This document shows positions 1 through 9,975 of a stretch of DNA of 64,000 nucleotides, in pieces. Origin of the DNA: Anaerocolumna sp. AGMB13025. Its GTDB lineage: Bacteria > Bacillota > Clostridia > Lachnospirales > Lachnospiraceae. The notes below the pieces were generated by a model. The model saw nothing but the letters and a program-made list of their open reading frames with translations, searched no databases and had not been told where the DNA came from. Location of the stretch: the NCBI RefSeq assembly GCF_029689925.1, contig NZ_CP121445.1, positions 15,001 to 79,000 on the forward strand, in the 5' to 3' direction. The stretch's first letter is position 1; each line of letters opens with the position of its first letter. Made by a program: the position numbers and the translations under genes.

Positions 1-1911
<1,911 letters not shown>

Positions 1912-2000
1912 AAAATAGGTTGTTCTTTGGAATATCCTATAAGGTATTTGTTCATGAATATAAATGGATGGTTTTAATGTGTTAGTGTAAGTCAAGTATT

Positions 2001-2074
2001 GGCCTAGTGGCTCAGTTGGTTAGAGCGCCGCCCTGTCACGGCGGAGGTCGAGGGTTCGAGTCCCTTCTGGGTCG
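2001..2074 (+). tRNA. tRNA-Asp (GTC)
   Basis: Full cloverleaf: acceptor GGCCTAG pairs with CTGGGTC, the anticodon loop is CTGTCAC with anticodon GTC, and the T arm has GGTTCGAGTCC. The CCA is not encoded. It is the first tRNA of a seven-gene array downstream of 23S rRNA and is probably co-transcribed with it. Confidence 0.97.
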
Positions 2075-2088
2075 TTTAGTTAGAATAT

Positions 2089-2161
2089 GGGATCTTAGCT
2101 CAGCTGGGAGAGCATCTGCCTTACAAGCAGAGGGTCATAGGTTCGAGCCCTATAGGTCCCA
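2089..2161 (+). tRNA. tRNA-Val (TAC)
   Basis: Acceptor GGGATCT pairs with AGGTCCC, the anticodon stem-loop TCTGC-CTTACAA-GCAGA carries TAC, and the T arm has GGTTCGAGCCC. No encoded CCA. It lies 14 bases after tRNA-Asp. Confidence 0.97.
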
Positions 2162-2189
2162 CTTATTAACAATAACTAAGCGTAATGTT

Positions 2190-2262
<73 letters not shown>

Positions 2263-2348
2263 TAGGTGAAAAAATTCACCTAAAATGTGTAATTAATATT
2301 ATTATACTCTTTAAATTGATACTAAGATGGTAAATATCTTGTATATAT

Positions 2349-2430
2349 GGATGGATTCCCGAGTGGCCAAAGGGGGCAGACTGTAAATCTGTTAGCGACG
2401 CTTTCGAAGGTTCGAATCCTTCTCCATCCA
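2349..2430 (+). tRNA. tRNA-Tyr (GTA)
   Basis: This is a class II tRNA with a long variable arm. Acceptor GGATGGA pairs with TCCATCC and the anticodon loop CTGTAAA carries GTA. The length of 82 bases fits tRNA-Tyr. Confidence 0.97.
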
Positions 2431-2473
2431 TTTGTTTTATGAAACATAGAACAAACATACAAAAAAATATTGT

Positions 2474-2547
2474 CGCGGGGTGGAGCAGTCTGGAAGCTCG
2501 TCGGGCTCATAACCCGAAGGTCATAGGTTCAAATCCTATCCCCGCAA
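2474..2547 (+). tRNA. initiator tRNA-fMet (CAT)
   Basis: The gene begins CGCGGGG and ends CCCCGCA-A, so position 1 (C) faces A at position 72 as a mismatch. Three G:C pairs (GGG/CCC) lie next to the CTCATAA anticodon loop. These two features identify the initiator rather than the elongator tRNA-Met. Confidence 0.97.
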
Positions 2548-2618
2548 TTCGAAAACTGAATAGTTTTCGTTAACCCGAGAAGAATGTAAGTTCTTTGGTG
2601 GTCAACGAAGTTGGCCTT

Positions 2619-2691
<73 letters not shown>

Positions 2692-2759
2692 TTTTTTATT
2701 GGACATACGAAGTACATAATTATATTTATTATGAATATCATTAGTGTCTCAATAAGTAT

Positions 2760-2832
2760 GGGATATTAGCTCAGTCGGTAGAGCACTTGACTTTTAATCA
2801 AGGTGTCCCGGGTTCGAATCCCGGATGTCTCA
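2760..2832 (+). tRNA. tRNA-Lys (TTT)
   Basis: Acceptor GGGATAT pairs with ATGTCTC (two G-T pairs), the anticodon loop CTTTTAA carries TTT, and the T arm is CCGGGTTCGAATCCCGG. It is the last tRNA of the array and is followed 25 bases later by a terminator. Confidence 0.97.
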
Positions 2833-2857
2833 TTATTTTCTATAATGAATAACCATT

Positions 2858-2886
2858 AAGACTATAAACATTATAGTCTTTTTTTA
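2858..2886 (+). terminator. Rho-independent terminator of the rRNA-tRNA operon
   Basis: Perfect 10-base arms AAGACTATAA (2858-2867) and TTATAGTCTT (2871-2880) enclose a 3-base loop and are followed by a T run. The position just after tRNA-Lys fits the end of the stable-RNA operon. Confidence 0.85.
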
Positions 2887-3089
2887 TTGCATAGGAAACT
2901 TCTTCGACCTTACCTATGCAATAAAAAAGCCTTCCAGGCAGGATGCGCATGACGCACTTAAGGAAGATTGTCACTGTCGTGACAGTGCGTCAGCGCTAGA
3001 GTCTGGCGAGCCAGACTCTTTGTTCTTTATTAGGAAAGTTCTCCTCCAGAGAACCTGTGTATTAAATATGCCCGCTATAAGCGGGCATA
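2885..3089. repeat. cluster of perfect inverted repeats at the 3' side of the IS91-like element
   Basis: Five separate stems occur in about 200 bases: TATTGCATAGG/CCTATGCAATA (2885-2895 with 2913-2923), TGACGCACT/AGTGCGTCA (2950-2958 with 2984-2992), CACTGTC-GT-GACAGTG nested inside it, AGAGTCTGGC-GA-GCCAGACTCT (2998-3019) and TATGCCCGCT-ATA-AGCGGGCATA (3067-3089). Such density suggests a transposon end and/or transcription stops after the element's genes. Confidence 0.75.
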
Positions 3090-3106
3090 GGAAACAGACG
3101 AGATTG

Positions 3107-3286
3107 CTAGAAGATATAAAAACCCTCTTCAAATTCGTCCTCATCAAGGTCATCATCCTCGGTAAGAAAATAATGCATGTCGAGCAGATCAGAATCAGTC
3201 ATGTTCCGAACAAGCTTAGCTGTCATTCCTTCTGGAGGATTTTTGATATAGTTTTGTCTGAGTTCCTCTAGTTGTTTTGGATCCAT
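3107..3286 (-). CDS. 59-aa acidic protein encoded behind the IS91-like transposase
   Basis: The 59-codon frame starts MDPKQLEELRQNYIKNPPEG and ends in a very acidic stretch (EDDDLDEDEFEE) before FYIF. A GGGAGG ribosome site lies about 8 bases before the ATG, so it looks like a real gene rather than chance. It lies 55 bases downstream of the transposase stop on the same strand, so the two are probably co-transcribed. I do not recognise a named domain. The predicted helix and acidic tail could fit a DNA-mimic or transposase-regulating partner, but that is a guess. Confidence 0.7.
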   Translation of the reverse strand: MDPKQLEELRQNYIKNPPEGMTAKLVRNMTDSDLLDMHYFLTEDDDLDEDEFEEGFYIF

Positions 3287-3341
3287 TAGTAGTGCCTCCC
3301 ATCTTAGAATGATTTAAGTATGGACCAGATGGGATAGAAAA

Positions 3342-4499
3342 TCAAGTAGCTTTACCGCTGGAGCGGCAGTGAAACTTTGCCATTGCCCTTTCGTAAAGTT
3401 CAACTAGAGATACACGTTTGTGGTTATAGTAGAGTTCCAGAAACTCCATGGTATGATTGCACTTTTGACATTTCAAGGGATCGTAACCAAAGGACAAAAG
3501 AATAAGGTTACGCCATTTATTAAAATCCAGAATTATCTTGTGTTTGGATTTGGGTACAGCTTTGGTAAGGCTTTTATCTAACTCGCGATGACGAGCATAA
3601 AGACCATAATAGCGTGTCATCTTAAAGTTCTTTTCAGGGATGTGTTGGATAAGAAGCTTAATAAAATCTAACACAGGAATTGTTTTCTGAACATAAGAAT
3701 TATCCTCATGTTTGTTATAATGAAAAGTTACATTTTCACCATCGTAGGAGTCAATTCTTGAAGTAGCAATAACAGGACGACTAAGATAGCGACTGATATA
3801 TTTTACAACGGTATTAGGGTCACAAAGATTTGGTTTTGCGTAAACATAGAAACCATTTTTATCTTTCTTGTAGATGGCGGCCTTGGTTTTTTTGAAAGAT
3901 GGACCGATATGCTTCTCCATTTCATTAAGAAGAGCGGTCTGAAAAGCTTTTCTAAAATAAGAGTAATTAAAATGTTTTACAACACGCCAGAATCCATCAT
4001 CGGAGAATCCACCTTCGGTAAGTAGACAGTGAATGTGAGGATTCCATTCAAGAGGACGGCCAAAAGTATGTAGAACACAGACAAAACCGGGAACATAGTT
4101 CTTACTTTTGTTCATCTTGTGGAACAGTTCAAGAACAACGCTACGGACCGCCTGGAAAAGACAGTTAAGAAGGGAACGGTCTTCCAAAAAGAAGTGACGA
4201 AGTTCTTCGTCAATAGTAAAAACACAGTGGCGGTGAGTGCAACGAATTAACTTAAAAGATATCGTGGTAGAACGATCGTTGGAGTATTTGCTGCCACAGG
4301 TAGGGCAAAACTTGGAGTGACAGCGGAAAGGAACGAATTTAAGTTCACCGCAATGGGAACAGCCGTACATGGCACCACCAAAGGAAGGATCGCCGCAGTT
4401 AATCATCTTTTCAATGTTTTCCATAACAACATGACGAGGATGAAGAGAATATTTAATTATTTCATAATTGTCATTGAAAATCTTCTGTAATATATTCAT
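3342..4499 (-). CDS. IS91-family transposase (HUH endonuclease)
   Basis: This 385-aa protein is a rolling-circle transposase that nicks and rejoins single DNA strands. The N-terminal zinc-binding region has C47-x2-C50 and C60-x4-C65-x2-C68. The HUH motif is NPHIHCLL with H155 and H157. The catalytic tyrosine helix is YISRY with Y234 and Y238, the two-tyrosine arrangement expected in IS91 itself, in contrast to single-tyrosine ISCR proteins. A C-terminal CQKCNHTM motif resembles a second small metal site. The length is close to the family norm and no frameshift is seen, so the gene is probably intact. It lies next to the tRNA array and is followed by a small acidic gene. Confidence 0.93.
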   Translation of the reverse strand: MNILQKIFNDNYEIIKYSLHPRHVVMENIEKMINCGDPSFGGAMYGCSHCGELKFVPFRCHSKFCPTCGSKYSNDRSTTISFKLIRCTHRHCVFTIDEELRHFFLEDRSLLNCLFQAVRSVVLELFHKMNKSKNYVPGFVCVLHTFGRPLEWNPHIHCLLTEGGFSDDGFWRVVKHFNYSYFRKAFQTALLNEMEKHIGPSFKKTKAAIYKKDKNGFYVYAKPNLCDPNTVVKYISRYLSRPVIATSRIDSYDGENVTFHYNKHEDNSYVQKTIPVLDFIKLLIQHIPEKNFKMTRYYGLYARHRELDKSLTKAVPKSKHKIILDFNKWRNLILLSFGYDPLKCQKCNHTMEFLELYYNHKRVSLVELYERAMAKFHCRSSGKAT

Positions 4500-4544
4500 A
4501 TGACTATTATGAAGCAGAATGACAAAAAAAGAAACCCCCAGATT

Positions 4545-4596
4545 CCCCTCATGAATGAGGGGCTAGGGGAGCTGATGTGTCGAAGACACTTTTTTA
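4545..4596. repeat. paired hairpins at the 5' side of the IS91-like element
   Basis: CCCCTCAT-GA-ATGAGGGG (4545-4562) forms a perfect 8-base stem. It is followed by GTGTC-GAA-GACAC (4577-4589) and a T run to 4596. The second hairpin has terminator form on the plus strand and would stop plus-strand transcription moving away from the element. Both lie 45-100 bases beyond the transposase start, where an IS91 end is expected. Confidence 0.6.
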
Positions 4597-4748
4597 TTAC
4601 ATGATTGTGGATAACTTACTTTTAAAATTAAGTAATAGTGTATATTCAGGGCAAGATGGTATGGGCTTTATACTATGGTTGGCTATTACCTTTATGAAAA
4701 CCCCAATGAAAGAAAAATTATTCACAGAAAGAAACTGATACTAATACT

Positions 4749-4776
4749 AAGCTCTCAAAATGCATCTTGAGAGCTT
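4749..4776. terminator. inverted repeat, probable terminator of the D-amino acid transaminase gene
   Basis: AAGCTCTCAA (4749-4758) and TTGAGAGCTT (4767-4776) are perfect 10-base arms with an 8-base loop, 14 bases beyond the transaminase stop codon. The T run after it is weak on both strands, so its efficiency is uncertain. The 250 bases between this hairpin and the IS-like element hold no convincing gene. Confidence 0.55.
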
Positions 4777-4789
4777 TATGTTCTTACAT

Positions 4790-5638
4790 TTATTTTATTT
4801 GAGTATCATGTATAAATTTTGTTATGGCCGCATGCTGTAATAAATTCAGGATATCAGGGGCCTTACCGCCGACAGGTATTCCATCAATCTCAGATACGGC
4901 AATACACAGGGCACCGGCACTGGTAATAATTATTTCATCTGCATGTATTAACTCATCCAGGGTATATGGTGATTCATCTACAGGTATGTTGTTATCATGG
5001 CAGAAATGAATTAAATGCCCTCTGGTGATACCGGGTAAAATCAGGTTATCTAAAGGGGCGGTTCTTAAAACATTGTTCTTTATGATAGATATGTTACTGT
5101 GTGAGCATTCGGTAACTCTTTCGCCACGATGGAATACTGCTTCGTCACAGCCTGCTTCAAAAGCTTTTTGGCTTGCAATCACATTGGGTAATAAATTTAA
5201 AGTCTTTATGTTGCAATGAAGGTATCGGGTGTCTTCTACAGTTATTAGTTTAAACTTCTGGTTAAGATCTTTTATAGTACCGGGTTTTATCATTATCCAT
5301 AAATTAGATGGAATATCAGAATCCGGAAACGAATGATTACGCAGTGCTGTACCTCTGGTTACCTGCCAGTAAATAAATTGATCTGGACTATCTACTTTAA
5401 TAACCATTTCATTAAGTAAATTCTTTAATTCACTTTTTGTTAATTTAAGTGTTATATTTATCATTTCTGCACTATGAAAGAAACGGTCTACATGTTCATC
5501 CAAATCATAAATAATATGATTTGCTGCATAAGTGGCATCATATACACCGTCTCCGAAATAGCAGGCACGGTCATTCATTGGAATTTTCATTTCTTCAATT
5601 AAACCATATGATCCACAGTAATACCCCAGATTTTCCAT
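4790..5638 (-). CDS. dat: D-amino acid (D-alanine) aminotransferase, fold type IV PLP enzyme
   Basis: The 282-aa protein matches the family length. It transfers the amino group between D-alanine or other D-amino acids and 2-oxo acids, supplying D-alanine and D-glutamate for peptidoglycan. The PLP-binding lysine is K145 in EDTRYLHCNIKTLNLLPNV, the same position as the classic Bacillus enzyme. GVYDATYAAN near residue 31, the TECSHSNISI segment near 177 and LPGITRG near 201 are further class IV landmarks. It stands alone on the minus strand with its own terminator. A branched-chain aminotransferase is less likely because the K145 surroundings are those of D-alanine transaminase. Confidence 0.9.
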   Translation of the reverse strand: MENLGYYCGSYGLIEEMKIPMNDRACYFGDGVYDATYAANHIIYDLDEHVDRFFHSAEMINITLKLTKSELKNLLNEMVIKVDSPDQFIYWQVTRGTALRNHSFPDSDIPSNLWIMIKPGTIKDLNQKFKLITVEDTRYLHCNIKTLNLLPNVIASQKAFEAGCDEAVFHRGERVTECSHSNISIIKNNVLRTAPLDNLILPGITRGHLIHFCHDNNIPVDESPYTLDELIHADEIIITSAGALCIAVSEIDGIPVGGKAPDILNLLQHAAITKFIHDTQIK

Positions 5639-5744
5639 GTTTATTATCTCCTATAAAATATTTGGTTTTATTTACAGCTTTAGTATACCATATGCGGTCA
5701 AAGTTTTCAGTGTTTATAACGATCAAAGATTAAAAATGTTTAGC

Positions 5745-5825
5745 ACCTATAACTTATAACTAATTAACTATAACTAATTAACCATAACTAATTACCTATA
5801 TTAATTAACTATAACGAACTAATTC
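5745..5825. repeat. AT-rich imperfect tandem repeat (TAACTATAACTAATTAAC type)
   Basis: The segment repeats TATAACTAATTAAC and close variants about four to five times. It lies in the 430-base gap between the divergent transaminase and transaldolase genes. Apart from this repeat and AT-rich DNA that must contain the transaldolase promoter, I see no gene or clear promoter in the gap. Confidence 0.6.
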
Positions 5826-6067
5826 TAACTTTCGAAGTTATCAAATTAATGAAATGAAATTATTGAGCTTACACAAAAAAGTATTTTGTCTTTAAAAATT
5901 TATGTAATATTTATTTTTATATTGCATTATATTATTGATTATAGTATATTATATTTGTATGTAATAGTTTTAGATACCTCATAGAGATATTAAGTTCATA
6001 CCAGTTAAATTTTAAATTTGTTCAGTAATTAAACTAAATATAAAACTAAAACCAAGGGGGCTTTAAA

Positions 6068-6721
6068 ATGAAATTTTTTATTGATACTGCTAATGTAGAG
6101 GATATCAAAAAAGCAAATGAAATGGGCGTTATTTGCGGTGTTACTACAAACCCGTCTTTAATTGCAAAAGAAGGCAGGAATTTTGTAGAAGTTATTAAGG
6201 AGATTGCAGCTATCGTTGATGGTCCAATCAGCGGTGAAGTTAAAGCAACTACTGTTGATGCTAAAGGTATGATTGAAGAGGGTCGGGAAATTGCTAAAAT
6301 TCACCCCAATATGGTTGTTAAAATACCTATGACAGTTGAAGGATTAAAAGCTACCAAAGTTCTTTCAAGTGAAGGTATTAAAACAAATGTTACATTGATT
6401 TTCTCAGCTAATCAGGCATTACTTGCAGCAAGAGCCGGTGCTACTTATGTATCTCCGTTTTTAGGACGTCTTGATGATATTTCAATGCCAGGAATTGATT
6501 TAGTTAGAACCATTGCAGAAATCTTTAATATCTATGGTTTAGATACAGAAATCATTGCTGCAAGTGTAAGAAATCCGGTTCACGTTACAGATTGTGCCTT
6601 AGCTGGTGCAGATATTGCTACCGTTCCTTACAGTGTAATTGAACAATGTACGAAACATCCATTAACAGATCAGGGTATTGAAAAATTTCAGAAGGACTAC
6701 AAAGCTGTTTTTGGAGAATAA
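6068..6721 (+). CDS. tal: transaldolase, small TalC/FSA-type
   Basis: This 217-aa protein is a short transaldolase that moves a dihydroxyacetone unit between sugar phosphates in the non-oxidative pentose phosphate pathway. The Schiff-base lysine is K85 in NMVVKIPMT. The N-terminal [14 protein letters not shown] and [14 protein letters not shown] (about 24-37) are family signatures, and the protein ends near the usual 215-220 aa. An AAGGGGG ribosome site precedes the ATG. Transketolase follows after 27 bases, so the two enzymes of the pathway form an operon. A fructose-6-phosphate aldolase activity cannot be excluded, but pairing with transketolase favours transaldolase. Confidence 0.93.
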   Translation: MKFFIDTANVEDIKKANEMGVICGVTTNPSLIAKEGRNFVEVIKEIAAIVDGPISGEVKATTVDAKGMIEEGREIAKIHPNMVVKIPMTVEGLKATKVLSSEGIKTNVTLIFSANQALLAARAGATYVSPFLGRLDDISMPGIDLVRTIAEIFNIYGLDTEIIAASVRNPVHVTDCALAGADIATVPYSVIEQCTKHPLTDQGIEKFQKDYKAVFGE

Positions 6722-6748
6722 TTTATAGATATCATAGGAGGAATAAAA

Positions 6749-8734
6749 ATGAGTAACATTGATACGTTATCGGTAAATGCCATACGAGTTCTGTCTGCTG
6801 ATGCAGTACAAAAGGCAAATTCAGGACATCCTGGTCTGCCATTAGGTTCCGCTGCAATGGCATATGAATTATGGGCAAAACATATGAATCATAATCCTAA
6901 GAATCCTAAATGGCCTAACAGAGATCGTTTTATCTTATCTGGTGGTCATGGTTCTACTCTTTTATATTCATTATTACATTTATTTGGATATGGTGATTTG
7001 TCTAAAGATGATTTAGCTAATTTCAGACAGTTAAATTCTTTAACTCCAGGTCATCCGGAGTATGGTCACACCGTTGGTGTGGAAGCAACTACCGGACCTC
7101 TTGGCGCCGGAATGGCAATGGCAGTTGGTATGGCAATGGCGGAAGAACATTTGGCAGCTAAATTTAATAAAGATGGATTTCCGGTAATGGATCATTATAC
7201 CTTTGTACTCGGTGGCGATGGCTGTATGATGGAAGGTATTTCCTCCGAGGCTTTTTCTTTAGCAGGTACCTTAGGCTTAAATAAATTAATAGTCTTATAT
7301 GATTCCAATAAAATATCAATTGAAGGTAGCACAGATATCGCCTTTACTGAAGATGTTAAAAAGCGTTTTGAAGCTTTTGGCTTTCAAACTTTAGTTGTAG
7401 AAGATGGTAATAATCTAGAGGAAATCGGTGCGGCGATTGAAGCTGCTAAAGCTGATAAAACCAGACCTTCCATGATTACGGTAAAGACTAAGATCGGTTT
7501 TGGCTCTCCCAAAGAAGGCATGGCAAGTGCACATGGTGAACCTCTTGGGGTTGACAATGTAGCAGCTATGAGAGAAAAACTGGGATGGTCTCATACGGAT
7601 GCATTCTTTGTACCGGAAGATGTATATGATAATTTTAAAGCAATTGCAGAGAAAAATGCTTCTGTTGAGGCTAATTGGAATCAGATGTTTGAAGATTACA
7701 GTATAAAATATCCGGAGATGAAAGAACTTTGGGATAAATATCATGATGAATCGATTGCAAAAGATTTAATTGATAACGAAGAATTCTGGGCCTATGCAGA
7801 CAAGCCAGAAGCTACTAGAAATCTTTCAGGGGTTATGATTAACAGGATTAAGGACTTAATACCAGGCTTTATCGGTGGTTCTGCAGATCTTGCGCCATCT
7901 ACCAAGACTTATATGAAGGATGAAGGAGATTTCTCAAAGGACAATTATGCGGGACGTAATCTTCACTTTGGTGTAAGAGAACTTTCAATGGCAGCAATTG
8001 GTAACGGGTTGGCATTACATGGCGGTTTAAGGCCATTTGTTTCAACTTTCTTTGTATTCAGTGATTATGTAAAACCTATGGCAAGACTCACTTCTTTAAT
8101 GGGACTGCCTTTAACATATGTTTTAACCCATGACAGTATTGGTGTAGGTGAAGATGGTCCTACTCACGAACCGATTGAGCAGCTTGCTATGCTGCGTGCT
8201 ATGCCTAATTTTACAGTATTCAGACCAGCAGATGCTACGGAAACCATCGCAGGATGGTATTATGCCATTACTTCAACCAACACACCTACTGCTTTAGTAC
8301 TGACACGTCAGAATCTTCCACAATATGCGGGTTCGAGTAAAGACGCATTAAAAGGCGGGTATATTATTGCTAATTCTGCAAAAGAGATTCCGGATGCCAT
8401 TATTCTGGCAAGCGGTTCTGAAGTTGAAATTAGTGTCAAAGCTAAGGAAGAATTAATGAAAGAGGGCATTGATGTCAGAGTTGTAAGTATGCCTTCTATG
8501 GAATTATTTGAAGCTCAGACTGCCGAATATAAAGATAGTGTTTTACCTAAGTCTGTAAGAGCCAGGGTTGCTGTTGAAGCCGCTATTGATTTCGGCTGGG
8601 GTAAATATGTAGGACTTGATGGAGCGTATGTAACCATGAAAGGCTTTGGAGCATCTGCACCTGCCGGAGAATTATTTACAAAGTTCGGATTTACTACTGA
8701 AAATGTTGTGGCTGCTGTCAAATCTGTTTTATAA
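6749..8734 (+). CDS. tkt: transketolase
   Basis: This is a full-length 661-aa transketolase, a thiamine diphosphate enzyme that transfers two-carbon units in the pentose phosphate pathway. The N-terminal pyrimidine-facing domain has SGHPGLPLGSA (25-35), and the ThDP motif GDG at 156-158 leads into EGISSEAFSLAG. The middle domain carries the conserved THDSIGVGEDGPTHEP stretch, and the C-terminal domain begins near residue 540. It sits 27 bases behind transaldolase with an AGGAGG ribosome site. Both enzymes act in the same cytoplasmic pathway, used by fermenters for pentoses and for making ribose phosphate. Confidence 0.97.
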   Translation: MSNIDTLSVNAIRVLSADAVQKANSGHPGLPLGSAAMAYELWAKHMNHNPKNPKWPNRDRFILSGGHGSTLLYSLLHLFGYGDLSKDDLANFRQLNSLTPGHPEYGHTVGVEATTGPLGAGMAMAVGMAMAEEHLAAKFNKDGFPVMDHYTFVLGGDGCMMEGISSEAFSLAGTLGLNKLIVLYDSNKISIEGSTDIAFTEDVKKRFEAFGFQTLVVEDGNNLEEIGAAIEAAKADKTRPSMITVKTKIGFGSPKEGMASAHGEPLGVDNVAAMREKLGWSHTDAFFVPEDVYDNFKAIAEKNASVEANWNQMFEDYSIKYPEMKELWDKYHDESIAKDLIDNEEFWAYADKPEATRNLSGVMINRIKDLIPGFIGGSADLAPSTKTYMKDEGDFSKDNYAGRNLHFGVRELSMAAIGNGLALHGGLRPFVSTFFVFSDYVKPMARLTSLMGLPLTYVLTHDSIGVGEDGPTHEPIEQLAMLRAMPNFTVFRPADATETIAGWYYAITSTNTPTALVLTRQNLPQYAGSSKDALKGGYIIANSAKEIPDAIILASGSEVEISVKAKEELMKEGIDVRVVSMPSMELFEAQTAEYKDSVLPKSVRARVAVEAAIDFGWGKYVGLDGAYVTMKGFGASAPAGELFTKFGFTTENVVAAVKSVL

Positions 8735-8877
8735 TTTTATCACAGATAAACAAAGTATCTATGCAATATAGTATGGATATTAAAATATAGATATAGTCCA
8801 ATAAAGGTAATAAGTATTATTAATGCAAGTAGTAAATATTGTAATCAAATAAAGTAATCAAAGAAGTAATAAAAAAA

Positions 8878-8966
8878 TTAAAAATTAATCAAAAAATTAA
8901 TCAAAAAATTAATCAAAAAATTAACCAAATAAATTAACCAAATAAATTAACCAAATAAATTATAAA
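8878..8966. repeat. AT-rich tandem repeat in two related units
   Basis: About four copies of AATTAATCAAAA are followed by three to four copies of AAATTAACCAAAT. A second short series, AACTAAATAATT, occurs near 9000-9030. Both lie in the 560-base gap behind transketolase. No frame, promoter or known RNA is visible in this gap besides the terminator at 9032. Confidence 0.7.
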
Positions 8967-9031
8967 ATAAGGTAATCTAGTAAATTAGTAACATAATATA
9001 CTAAATAATTAACTAAATAATTAACTAAATA

Positions 9032-9086
9032 AATAAACCACTGGCAAATGATAATGAGATTTTCTTGCTCGTGGTTTATTTTTTAT
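9032..9086 (+). terminator. terminator-like hairpin between tkt and the response regulator
   Basis: AATAAACCAC (9032-9041) pairs with GTGGTTTATT (9071-9080) over a loop of about 29 bases and runs into TTTTT. It lies about 300 bases behind transketolase and probably ends that operon, or a transcript reading through the repeats. Confidence 0.6.
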
Positions 9087-9291
9087 GTAAAAGATAAAAG
9101 ATTTAGTGAGCTTAATTGTTAATTACTATATGTTGTGAGTATTGATGGAGAGTTTTAATAAGGCTATAATTCTGTAAATCTGTAACATCTCTTAATTCTA
9201 ATAAAACTTTAATATATAGTTATTGAAAAATAGTTGTTTAACCGATAGAATGGTGATAGAGATTTCTTTTGGATAGGAGGAGTTGTATAGT

Positions 9292-9975
9292 ATGGCGAAA
9301 ATATTAATTGTTGAGGATGAAAGCAAGATAGCCCGGTTTGTTGAACTGGAATTAAAGTATGAAGGTTATGAGGTTGATATAGCAGCGGACGGCAGAACAG
9401 GTTTGGAAAAAGCCTTACAAAAGGATGTTGATTTAGTACTTTTGGATATAATGCTGCCAGGGATAAGCGGAATAGAGGTGTGCAGAAGAATCAGGACAGA
9501 ATCATCAGTTCCTATTATTATGCTGACAGCAAAAGATGATGTTACAGACAAAGTCGCCGGGTTGGATACCGGTGCCGATGACTATATGACAAAACCATTT
9601 GCAATTGAAGAATTACTGGCTAGGATCCGTGTTGCCTTAAACAGACATTCTAAATTAGTTCAGCCTAAGGCAGACATGCTTCAAATCGGTGAGTTAAAGC
9701 TTAATCTGACCAGCCATAGTGCATACTACGGTGAGGATGAATTGACATTGACCAAAAAAGAATATGAATTACTGGAATACTTAATTCGCAATAAGAACAT
9801 AGCCATTACCAGGGAACAGTTATTAAATAATGTATGGGATTATGAATATTTAGGAGACACAAATGTAGTTGATGTATATGTTCGTTATCTAAGACAAAAG
9901 ATTGATGATAAATATGGAATTCATTTAATTAATACAGTGCGAGGGGTAGGTTATATTATTAAGGATGAAATTTAA
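9292..9975 (+). CDS. OmpR/PhoB-family response regulator
   Basis: This 227-aa regulator has a receiver domain with phospho-acceptor D52 in LVLLDIMLPG and the TAKDD and KPF switch motifs. It continues into a winged-helix DNA-binding domain ending RGVGYIIKDEI. The ATG at 9292 is preferred over the upstream TTG at 9283, because the AGGAGG at 9275-9280 is too close to the TTG and about 11 bases from the ATG. Its stop overlaps the start of the partner kinase by 11 bases, so the pair is translationally coupled. The signal and targets are not evident from neighbours. Confidence 0.93.
   Translation: MAKILIVEDESKIARFVELELKYEGYEVDIAADGRTGLEKALQKDVDLVLLDIMLPGISGIEVCRRIRTESSVPIIMLTAKDDVTDKVAGLDTGADDYMTKPFAIEELLARIRVALNRHSKLVQPKADMLQIGELKLNLTSHSAYYGEDELTLTKKEYELLEYLIRNKNIAITREQLLNNVWDYEYLGDTNVVDVYVRYLRQKIDDKYGIHLINTVRGVGYIIKDEI

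Larger units (their letters stand above)
2885..4596 (-). mobile_element. IS91-family (HUH) insertion element, boundaries approximate
   Basis: The unit contains an HUH transposase gene, a short acidic gene behind it on the same strand, and strongly folded non-coding DNA on both sides. IS91-family elements move by rolling-circle transposition, have hairpin-bearing ends and make no target duplications, so the exact limits cannot be read from one copy. The span given runs from the first inverted repeat after the tRNA terminator to the hairpin plus T run beyond the transposase start. Confidence 0.55.

Noticed and set aside
3020..3271. Plus-strand 83-codon frame at the IS91-like element
   Set aside because: It is antisense to the 59-codon minus gene, which has a good ribosome site and a sensible protein composition.
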